NCBI RefSeq assembly: GCF_014058425.1
Contig: NZ_CP049366.1
Span: 62,001 to 126,000 of the forward strand
Origin: Companilactobacillus pabuli
Lineage (GTDB): Bacteria; Bacillota; Bacilli; Lactobacillales; Lactobacillaceae
Direction: 5' to 3'
DNA: 64,000 nucleotides
The translations under genes were made by a program, and so were the position numbers. Positions within the stretch are counted from its first letter, which is position 1, and each line of letters starts with the position of its first letter. The notes below the pieces were generated by a model. The model did no database searches. It was given only the letters and a program-made list of their open reading frames with translations, and was not told the DNA's origin. Below, in pieces: positions 52,142-58,414 of the stretch.

Positions 52142-53599
52142 CTATATAACTTTATACTCCAAATTAGCCAACCGATTACGAAGTATTTTCCCATTTGTAG
52201 AACGTGGAAACTCGTCAATTTGGCGATATTCCATTGGAACTTGATAATTTAACAGATTATGTTTGCCAAAGTCAGCAAGATTGGCACTAGTCAAAAACGC
52301 ATTGTCACGCAAAGTTAAATAGGCGATGGGGACATTTTTTCCAGCACGTGATTTGGTACCAACGACACAAATATCCTTAATACCATTAACACTGCGAAAG
52401 ACATTCTCCACTTCCTCAGGATAGACGATTTTATCCGCAATGTAGATTAAATCAGCTTGACGTCCTTTGAGATATAAGAAGTTGTCGTCATCTAAATATC
52501 CAACATCACCAGTCTTGAAAAAGCCATCTTCGGTAAAACGAGATTGGAACAATTCATTTTTATTCAAATAACCTAAGGCTACCGTTGGAGATTTAACTTC
52601 AATGCAACCGACATTATCTTGATTGATATTAGTAATGCGAATTTGCGTTGTGAAGAAGGGCTGACCGCAAGAGCCAGATTTTATTTTTGCATCATTGAAA
52701 TTTAAAGCCGAAATATTAGCGGTCGTTTCTGTCATACCGTATGTTTGCAAGACAGGAATATCCAACATGTTGCAGCGAAGGACGGTCCAACTATCAATCA
52801 GACCGGTACCTAAAAATACGCAGCGAAAATGGTCGTTGTATCTTTTGCCACGAGGTAAGCCATTGAGTAGTTCTCGCAATAATGGTGGTGTTAGAGAAAT
52901 AATCGTAGCACGTTCATTGATTAAGATTTTATTGATCAAATCGATATCGAAACCGTCAATCAAATAAACACTAATGCCGTAAATCAACGATCGCATGATA
53001 ATTGAAAATCCCGGAATATTGAAGATTGGCAATGACAAGACCCAGATATCCTGTTTGCTGATGCCTAAATTCAAACTAGTTCCCATAGCGGAGTAAAAAT
53101 AATTACCGTACGTTAACATCACACCAGTGTCATTTCTATCGGCACTTGGCGTATAGAAGACTGAAGCAATTCCCTCAGTGGGATATTCTGAAACAGGTTG
53201 ATAATCCAAATTGCCATTCATACTCAAAACTTCTGACATAAAAATCTTATCCCAATTGACTTTTACGATTTCTTCAGTGTGTGCTGAATCACTGATTAAG
53301 ATAGTTTTAGGTTGGCAATCATCGACTTGATATTGCAAAGTTTCTAACGGTAATTCGGTATCAAGGAAGATTGTTCGTGCCCCTAGTTGTTGAAGTGCTA
53401 AAATGGCAACGTAGCCATTAAAACAATTATCGGAAAATAAAGCTACGGGGTCATTTTTACGAATACCGCTAGTATATAATTTGCCAGCAAAGGCTTGGAC
53501 AGTTGAATTAAGTTCGCCAAAAGTGAAATCTGCGTGTTCTAAAATTAAAGCAATCTTATCAGGATCAAGTTTGGCACGTTTAACTAACCAATTTTCCAA
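52142..53599 (-). CDS. AMP-binding (acyl-CoA synthetase-like) enzyme with degenerate P-loop
   Basis: A 485-residue ANL-superfamily protein that would adenylate a carboxylic acid and transfer it to CoA. A5 (QTYGMTETTANIS), A7/A8 (FKTGDVGYLDDDNFLYLKGRQADLIYIADKI) and A10 with its lysine (RSTNGKILRNRL) are present. The A3 P-loop, normally SGTTGxPKG, reads PSADRNDTG, so ATP handling may be altered. It resembles small MenE-like ligases of lactobacilli. It is divergent from a hotdog thioesterase gene, which would use a CoA thioester. Confidence 0.83.
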   Translation of the reverse strand: MENWLVKRAKLDPDKIALILEHADFTFGELNSTVQAFAGKLYTSGIRKNDPVALFSDNCFNGYVAILALQQLGARTIFLDTELPLETLQYQVDDCQPKTILISDSAHTEEIVKVNWDKIFMSEVLSMNGNLDYQPVSEYPTEGIASVFYTPSADRNDTGVMLTYGNYFYSAMGTSLNLGISKQDIWVLSLPIFNIPGFSIIMRSLIYGISVYLIDGFDIDLINKILINERATIISLTPPLLRELLNGLPRGKRYNDHFRCVFLGTGLIDSWTVLRCNMLDIPVLQTYGMTETTANISALNFNDAKIKSGSCGQPFFTTQIRITNINQDNVGCIEVKSPTVALGYLNKNELFQSRFTEDGFFKTGDVGYLDDDNFLYLKGRQADLIYIADKIVYPEEVENVFRSVNGIKDICVVGTKSRAGKNVPIAYLTLRDNAFLTSANLADFGKHNLLNYQVPMEYRQIDEFPRSTNGKILRNRLANLEYKVI

Positions 53600-53707
53600 A
53601 ATATGACCTCTTTTCCTTTAAAAATTTGATACGCTTATATATGATTTGATTGTAAAACATAAAAACAATAAAAATTAACTAATTTCTGAAAAAAATTGAG
53701 GTATAAA

Positions 53708-54076
53708 ATGGGTTTGCTAGATGATTTAGGTATAGAAGTAGTCGAACAGGGTAGACATAAAGTGGTTCTACAGCTGGATTTGACCGAAGAACACTTACAA
53801 ATGGAAAATAATAAGACCGGTGTGATCAATGCCATGCTGTCCGAAACCGCCGCAAGCATTGGAGCAAACTTGAATGTTGAAGATGGCAGTTCCGCTGCCG
53901 TCTTGGGTGTATCCTTACATAATTTAAACACACTTAAACTGGGAAAACTCGTTGTGGAAGCGATTTCTGTTCGAGTGGGCGAAAATGTTCAAACTTGGCA
54001 AGCTACTACCCACTATGACCAGAGTGCCATCAGTAATAGTTTGAGTACAATAACGTTAAAAAAAATCCAGATCTAA
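53708..54076 (+). CDS. PaaI-type hotdog thioesterase
   Basis: A 122-residue hotdog-fold protein, related to PaaI/DHNA-CoA thioesterases. It shows HLQMENNKTGVINAMLSETAASIGANLN, where the usual HG-x-GG..LaE motif is diverged (no HxxGG), and SLHNLNTLKLGKLVVEAISVRVGENVQTWQ. It would hydrolyse an acyl-CoA. ATG 53708 follows TTGAGG. It is divergent from the acyl-CoA ligase gene, and its stop codon overlaps the convergent HdeD-like gene by 4 bp. Confidence 0.78.
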   Translation: MGLLDDLGIEVVEQGRHKVVLQLDLTEEHLQMENNKTGVINAMLSETAASIGANLNVEDGSSAAVLGVSLHNLNTLKLGKLVVEAISVRVGENVQTWQATTHYDQSAISNSLSTITLKKIQI

Positions 54077-54594
54077 TTGTGATAGATTCTGGAGTTAATA
54101 ATTTCAAAAAAGGCTAAGACGATTAAGCTGACGCCAAATAATTGATATATAAAAATAATAGTTTTCGAAGGGTTCAGAATAAACACGATTCCTGCAATCA
54201 TTAATAGGGCTGAATAAAAATAGTCCAAGTAGGGTGTTATCTGAACTCTTTTTGTCATTTCATGAGAATCTCGAAATTGGTTAATTCCGTTGACTAACAA
54301 GATAATTCCTAAAACTGGTGGCACTAATGGTACGAAAAAACGAGCAAATAGTAAAACTCCCAAAGCCAGGAATAACGCTCCAACACCCAAACCAATGGCG
54401 ATATTGTTTTCACCGGTGGTTTTACGAATACTTAAGCCATCAATAATAGATAGAATCCCATAAATGGCAATGTAGCTAGAAACGATGTAAATGATAATAT
54501 TAAAACTTTTAATTGGTGCAATGACGATTAAAATTCCCGCCACTAGCAAAAAAATAAACCGTAACCAACGATAAAGTTGGAACTGTCTAACCAT
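54073..54594 (-). CDS. HdeD/DUF308-family membrane protein
   Basis: A 173-residue protein with six membrane helices in three tandem pairs (FIFLLVAGILIVIAPI, YGILSIIDG, LFLALGVLLFARF, VLGIILLVNGINQFRDS, ALLMIAGIVFILNPSKTI, SLIVLAFFEII). The alternation of 'AGI' helices with short turns is typical of HdeD/DUF308 proteins, linked to acid stress in E. coli. ATG 54594 follows AGGGGGAG. Monocistronic. Confidence 0.82.
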   Translation of the reverse strand: MVRQFQLYRWLRFIFLLVAGILIVIAPIKSFNIIIYIVSSYIAIYGILSIIDGLSIRKTTGENNIAIGLGVGALFLALGVLLFARFFVPLVPPVLGIILLVNGINQFRDSHEMTKRVQITPYLDYFYSALLMIAGIVFILNPSKTIIFIYQLFGVSLIVLAFFEIINSRIYHN

Positions 54595-54790
54595 TTTTAT
54601 ACTCCCCCTAAAAAACTCTCTAAATATATGATAACAGAAAAGCTTTGAAATAGAATTGTTCATAGAAATATATTTCACAAGCCTATCGATAAATTTATAA
54701 ACAGACTAATCTGACGGTAATGAGCTTTTTACTTTAATTGTGAAACCAATGTGGTAATTTAGAGTTAATAGATATTAGGAGGAACTTATA

Positions 54791-56515
54791 ATGAGTGTTC
54801 GTGCATCTGATAAAATGGTTGATGTTTTAGCAAAGTGGGGTGTCGATAACATCTATGGTTTACCCGGGGATTCTGTTGATACAACTATTGATGCCTTATA
54901 TCGAGCCCAAGATAAAATTAAATTCACACATGTTTTGCATGAAGAAGTCGCTGCCTTGTCAGCTGCTGCCCATGCTAAATTGACTGGGAAACTTGGAGTC
55001 TGCCTTTCAATCGGTGGTCCTGGCGCAATCCATCTACTAAATGGACTTTACGATGCCAAAATGGATCATGCTCCAGTTTTAGCAATTTTAGGTCAAGTTC
55101 AATCTAAATTACTCAATACTGATTTCTTTCAAGAAGTCGATACGCACGTTTTGTTCGATGATGTGGCTGTTTATAACAAAATCATCATGGACCCACAATC
55201 ATTACCAAGAATTATGGATGAAGCTATCAGAACTGCTATTGCCAAAAAAGGTGTCGCTGTTTTGACTATTCCTGATGACATTCCTGATCACATGATCAAA
55301 GATAATTTCACACCTAACGTCGATAATTTCCAAATGGAAAATTACAAAGTCGACGATGCTCAAATCAAAAAGGCTCTCGAAATGATTAAGATTCATTCCA
55401 ATCCTATCGTTTTAGCAGGTGTCGGGATTAAAGATGCCAAGAAAGAAACTAAAGAATTTATCGAAAAATATAAGATTCCGATTATTTTGACTATGCCGGC
55501 CAAAGGATTAGTTGATGATGACCATCCTTATAACTTGGGACAATTAGGTAAGTTAGGGACTAAGCCAGCCTTTGAGATGATGCAAAAAGCTGACCTCGTC
55601 ATTATGCTGGGAACTGATTATCCTTATGCACCATATTTGAATAAGAAAGTCGATGCCATCCAAATCGATACTAATGCGGACAGATTGGGCAAACGTCGTC
55701 ATGTCAATATCGCCATTCAAGCTGATGCTAAAGAAGCTATTAGTCGTTTGAATGAACTAGGTGAGCCAGTTAAAGAGCGTCCATTTTTGGATGAAGCTGT
55801 TGCTAAAATCGGTCAATGGCACAGCTGGATGCACGATGTTTATACGAAGAAACACACTGGTGTCTTGCCATCATTGATGTTCCACAATCTCAGTAAAAAT
55901 GCTCCTAGCGATACTATCTGGTCAATCGATGTCGGAACTTCAACTGCTTTTGGAGCCAGATTCTTAACTGCCAAATCTAGTCAAAAGTATACGATTTCAG
56001 CTTGGTTAGGAACAATGGGCTGTGCTTTACCAGGAGCAATTGCTGCCAAACACGACTTCCCAGATCGTCCCGTTTATGCGGTAGCTGGCGATGGTGCCAC
56101 AGCTATGGTCATGCAAGATTTCGCTACTGCGGTCAGATATAATTTGCCAATGCTGTATATCGTCTTGAATAACAAGTTGTTGGCTTTCATCGAATATGAA
56201 CAACAATCTGCTGGTCAACAAAATTACGGAATTAGTCTACCAGAAATTGATTTTGCCAAAGTTGCACAAGCTTGTGGTGGAATCGGTGAAAGAATCACAA
56301 CTGATGAAGAATTAGCAGATGCTATTAAGAAGTATCGTCGTCCTGATAAGCCAGTTTTGTTGGATGTGGCTGTAACTGACGAAGCTCCACTTCCAGGTAA
56401 AATCATGATGGATGAAGCTCATGGTTATGCTAAATTTGGTTTGGGACACGTGATTGATAAGAAGAGTTTGCCAGAATTACCACCAATGAAAGAAATCTTG
56501 CGTTCATTCTTGTAG
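54791..56515 (+). CDS. Pyruvate oxidase (acetyl-phosphate forming)
   Basis: A 574-residue thiamine-diphosphate and FAD enzyme turning pyruvate, phosphate and oxygen into acetyl phosphate, CO2 and H2O2. The catalytic Glu is in FTHVLHEEVAALSAAAHAKLTG. The central FAD domain is about 190-350. The cofactor motif GDGATAMVMQDFATAVRYNLPMLYIVLNN lies near 434-462. It is of the SpxB/PoxB type. The 3' end is partly copied at 57309-57391, past the toxin-antitoxin genes. Together with phosphoketolase it feeds acetate kinase for ATP. Confidence 0.93.
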   Translation: MSVRASDKMVDVLAKWGVDNIYGLPGDSVDTTIDALYRAQDKIKFTHVLHEEVAALSAAAHAKLTGKLGVCLSIGGPGAIHLLNGLYDAKMDHAPVLAILGQVQSKLLNTDFFQEVDTHVLFDDVAVYNKIIMDPQSLPRIMDEAIRTAIAKKGVAVLTIPDDIPDHMIKDNFTPNVDNFQMENYKVDDAQIKKALEMIKIHSNPIVLAGVGIKDAKKETKEFIEKYKIPIILTMPAKGLVDDDHPYNLGQLGKLGTKPAFEMMQKADLVIMLGTDYPYAPYLNKKVDAIQIDTNADRLGKRRHVNIAIQADAKEAISRLNELGEPVKERPFLDEAVAKIGQWHSWMHDVYTKKHTGVLPSLMFHNLSKNAPSDTIWSIDVGTSTAFGARFLTAKSSQKYTISAWLGTMGCALPGAIAAKHDFPDRPVYAVAGDGATAMVMQDFATAVRYNLPMLYIVLNNKLLAFIEYEQQSAGQQNYGISLPEIDFAKVAQACGGIGERITTDEELADAIKKYRRPDKPVLLDVAVTDEAPLPGKIMMDEAHGYAKFGLGHVIDKKSLPELPPMKEILRSFL

Positions 56516-56569
56516 GATAATGTTGGCATACTTCAATCTGAAAGAAAAAATAAAATTGAATAATAATAT

Positions 56570-56617
56570 ACGAATCAATACGTATTTTTTAAATGTAGGT
56601 ATTGATCCGTTTTTTTG
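56570..56617 (+). terminator. Rho-independent terminator
   Basis: ACGAATCAATAC pairs with GTATTGATCCGT (one mismatch) and seven T follow. It ends the pyruvate oxidase transcript. Confidence 0.8.
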
Positions 56618-56748
56618 TCTCACATTTTAATGATGGGAATATTCCGACAATTAACTTAATTGAAATATATTTGTCATGGTATTTCTGATGTAAATTTGCA
56701 GCACAAATGCTATTATATATTAAAATTGATTAAGAGGAGGTTAATGAC

Positions 56749-56991
56749 ATGTCTGAAGTAAAACCACTTTCATCTTTGAGAAACTATACAAAAATATTTA
56801 ATGAGTTAAAACCAGGACACCCCATTATTTTCACAAAAAATGGAAATGAGGTAGGAACTTTGATTGATTCAAAAGAATGGAATAAGCTGCAATCTGAAAT
56901 GAGATTGATAAAGGAATTAACTCGTGAGGATAAATCCTTTGATGGCATCTCATTAAAAGAATTCAGAAAGAATCATAATCGTAATGTATAA
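56749..56991 (+). CDS. Phd/YefM-family antitoxin
   Basis: An 80-residue antitoxin. The N-terminal DNA-binding fold reads VKPLSSLRNYTKIFNELKPGHPIIFTKNGNEVGTLIDSKEW, and the C-terminal 30 residues form the charged toxin-binding tail. AGGAGG precedes the ATG. Its last 8 bp overlap the toxin gene. By family, it neutralises the toxin and represses the operon. It is flanked by copies of the pyruvate oxidase 3' end, a sign of insertion here. Confidence 0.85.
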   Translation: MSEVKPLSSLRNYTKIFNELKPGHPIIFTKNGNEVGTLIDSKEWNKLQSEMRLIKELTREDKSFDGISLKEFRKNHNRNV

Positions 56992-57301
56992 GGTTAAGAT
57001 ATCCAAGGGATATGAATTTGACTATATGATGTTAGAACAGAATTTAAGAGTTAATGGATATAGTGAAAAGCATATTAATAGTTTGTTAGATAAGATGGAT
57101 CATCAGATTGATTTATTAGAAGAAAATCCGAATATGGGAATAAAGCTGGAGAAGTATACACGTTTTGAAAATAATTTTAGATTTGTTGTTTGTGAGGATT
57201 ACCTACAGTTCTATAGAGTTTATGAAAATGATCAAGAAGTACATGTTCTCAGAATAGTAAATGGAAGAACAGATTATTTAGCAAATTTGGAATTAATTTA
57301 A
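56984..57301 (+). CDS. RelE/ParE-superfamily toxin
   Basis: A 105-residue protein with the RelE/ParE pattern: an N-terminal strand (YKVKISKGYEFDYMML), two helices, then strands RFVVCEDYLQFYRVYENDQEVHVLRIVNGRTDYL. The ending RIVNGRTDY resembles the R-(I/V)-x-H-x-R-x-D-Y active region of ribosome-dependent RNases. It starts inside the antitoxin gene (8-bp overlap). It probably halts translation when the antitoxin is lost. Confidence 0.83.
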   Translation: MYKVKISKGYEFDYMMLEQNLRVNGYSEKHINSLLDKMDHQIDLLEENPNMGIKLEKYTRFENNFRFVVCEDYLQFYRVYENDQEVHVLRIVNGRTDYLANLELI

Positions 57302-57308
57302 AATATAG

Positions 57309-57391
57309 TTTGGAATACGTGTTTGATAAGAAGAGTTTGCCAGAGTTACCACCAATGAGAGAAATCTTGCGCTCGTTCTTGTAGGATAATG
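57309..57391 (+). pseudogene. Duplicated 3' end of pyruvate oxidase
   Basis: About 83 bp repeat the end of the pyruvate oxidase gene and its stop codon (56441-56522), with about 7 differences in 82 aligned positions. Shared blocks include TTTGATAAGAAGAGTTTGCC-like text and TTCTTGTAGGATAATGTT. It has no start codon and is not a gene. The two copies bracket the terminator and the toxin-antitoxin pair, as expected if that segment inserted at, or recombined with, the gene's 3' end. Confidence 0.88.
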
Positions 57392-57412
57392 TTAAATAGG
57401 ATGGTGTTTGTG

Positions 57413-57526
57413 ATGGAAGATAAGGAAAAGAGTCTTTGGGAAATTGTTGCCGAGCAAGAAAATAAGTATGGCAGTATTTCTACCTCTGAAATTGATTGGG
57501 GAGAAGATATCGAGTTAGATGATTGA
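57413..57526 (+). CDS. Small acidic protein, possibly antitoxin remnant
   Basis: A 37-residue frame (MEDKEKSLWEIVAEQENKYG, then a tail ending WGEDIELDD) with an AGGATGG site 5-10 bases upstream. It is strongly acidic and begins 21 bp after the duplicated pyruvate oxidase end. The tail resembles the toxin-binding ends of small antitoxins, but this is only an impression. It is convergent with the ToxN-like gene, sharing a terminator. Confidence 0.4.
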   Translation: MEDKEKSLWEIVAEQENKYGSISTSEIDWGEDIELDD

Positions 57527-57540
57527 AAAATAGATATTTA

Positions 57541-57578
57541 AAAAGAACAACTGAAATGCTCATTTCAGTTGTTCTTTT
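57541..57578. terminator. Bidirectional terminator
   Basis: AAAAGAACAACTGAAAT pairs perfectly with ATTTCAGTTGTTCTTTT around GCTC. It overlaps the last codons of the ToxN-like gene on the minus strand and ends transcripts from both sides. Confidence 0.88.
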
Positions 57579-57990
57579 TAATGTCATTCCAGACATCTAA
57601 CTTGTTAAGATCTTTTTCAATATTTACAGCGTAAGGAATATTTTTTAAATCATACTCACTTAAATATTGTTGATACAGTGATTTTGCATATTTAGGTATA
57701 GGACACATCTTTCTATAATCAAAGCAAGCAATATAGTTATCTTTCGTTTTAGATGTAGTCGGTAAGAGATATACGTATGATTTTATCCAATCATCATTTT
57801 TAATATTTGAACGCCAAGGGATGGCAAAAGATAATCTTCTTGATTGAAATGATAATCTAGCAAGTAGTAAATTAGCTCTTTTTGCACTTTTATCTGTTAC
57901 TAGCATTTCATTGTCTTGAGTTATTTGAAAATATTTAGGTAATAGTGTAACTAACTTAATCTTTGGACTTTTTCGTAATGGACTGTTCAT
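57565..57990 (-). CDS. ToxN/AbiQ/TenpN-like toxin (type III family candidate)
   Basis: A 141-residue basic protein. The pattern RRLSFAIPWRSNI followed about 35 residues later by NYIACFDYRKMCPIP matches the two conserved blocks of type III toxins (APL/IPLRSN-like strand, then 'LGLINF..MIPI'). These are endoribonucleases neutralised by tandem-repeat RNAs and often protect against phage. ATG 57990 is preferred over TTG 58008, with GGGGA upstream. A TATAAT at 58035-58040 serves it. Three 60-bp repeats lie on its upstream side, transcribed divergently. The family call is from motif memory and is moderate. Confidence 0.6.
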   Translation of the reverse strand: MNSPLRKSPKIKLVTLLPKYFQITQDNEMLVTDKSAKRANLLLARLSFQSRRLSFAIPWRSNIKNDDWIKSYVYLLPTTSKTKDNYIACFDYRKMCPIPKYAKSLYQQYLSEYDLKNIPYAVNIEKDLNKLDVWNDIKKNN

Positions 57991-58034
57991 TAGTTTAGTA
58001 ATCCCCAATATTATTTTGTTGAAATAAGTATATC

Positions 58035-58063
58035 ATTATAGAACAATCGTAAACAGCGTCTAA
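58035..58063 (-). promoter_or_regulatory. Promoter of the ToxN-like gene
   Basis: On the minus strand TTAGAC (58058-58063) and TATAAT (58035-58040) are 17 bp apart. The promoter lies between the toxin gene and the repeat array, so toxin transcription need not pass through the repeats. Confidence 0.55.
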
Positions 58064-58066
58064 ATA

Positions 58067-58095
58067 TTGCATTTAAAAGACTTAGAATATATACT
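58067..58095 (+). promoter_or_regulatory. Promoter driving the tandem-repeat RNA
   Basis: TTGCAT (58067-58072) and TATACT (58090-58095) have a 17-bp spacer on the plus strand. Start would be near 58102, just before the first 60-bp repeat. The two promoters are back to back, only 3 bp between their -35 boxes. Confidence 0.65.
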
Positions 58096-58118
58096 ATGTT
58101 TACAATGTAAGTATCTTT

Positions 58119-58281
58119 CCGATGAGTGACGGGGTGTTTATTAAAACGTAGAATATTACTCGATTGAATGGATTTTTTCCGATGAGTGACGGGGTGTTTA
58201 TTGAAACGTAGAATATTACTCGATTGAATGGATTTTTTCCGATGAGTGACGGGGTGTTTATGAAACGTAGAATATTACTCG
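58119..58281. repeat. Tandem 60-bp direct repeats, 2.7 copies
   Basis: Copies start at 58119, 58179 and 58239, period exactly 60. The shared part includes CCGATGAGTGACGGGGTGTT and AAACGTAGAATATTACTCG. Copies one and two differ at a single base (TTAAAAC versus TTGAAAC). The third has one base fewer in that spot and diverges after TTACTCGG. There are no unique spacers, so this is not a CRISPR array. Confidence 0.95.
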
Positions 58282-58368
58282 GAGGAGTTTTTCGTTTTCA
58301 GGGGAATGGAGAATTATTAGGAAATACCATTCCAGAATTTAACGGCTTAAAAGCCAAAAAAGGCTGAA
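58260..58368 (+). CDS. Possible 35-residue peptide in the third repeat
   Basis: An ATG created by the one-base deletion in the third repeat opens a frame MKRRILLGGVFRFQGNGELL and onward, ending TGA at 58366. The upstream GGGGTG is a poor ribosome site. The matching segments of the first two repeats hit stop codons within eight codons. It may be chance within a non-coding RNA. Confidence 0.2.
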
Positions 58369-58390
58369 CTTTAATTAGTTCAGCCTTTTC
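58356..58390. terminator. Bidirectional terminator
   Basis: AAAAGGCTGAACT pairs perfectly with AGTTCAGCCTTTT around TTAATT. It ends the repeat RNA on the plus strand and the giant surface-protein gene on the minus strand. Confidence 0.88.
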
Positions 58391-58414
58391 GTATACGGTT
58401 GTTTTTTTAAACTA

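Larger units (their letters stand above)
58102..58388 (+). ncRNA. Candidate tandem-repeat antitoxin RNA
   Basis: A transcript from the promoter at 58067 to the terminator at 58356-58390 would be about 285 bases and carry all repeats. Each repeat can fold with a TGAGTGA/TTACTCG stem (wobbles included) enclosing a GTTT/AAAC hairpin and a GGGG run. Type III antitoxins are likewise structured direct-repeat RNAs, but they are normally co-directional with the toxin; here the strand is opposite. Transcription of the minus strand from upstream of 58281 cannot be excluded. Confidence 0.5.

Noticed and set aside
56620-56745. Type I toxin peptide near the toxin-antitoxin cassette or at 46.7 kb
   Set aside because: No short hydrophobic Fst-like frame with a ribosome site was found on either strand.
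58119-58281. CRISPR array
   Set aside because: The repeats are contiguous 60-bp units without unique spacers, and no cas gene is present.
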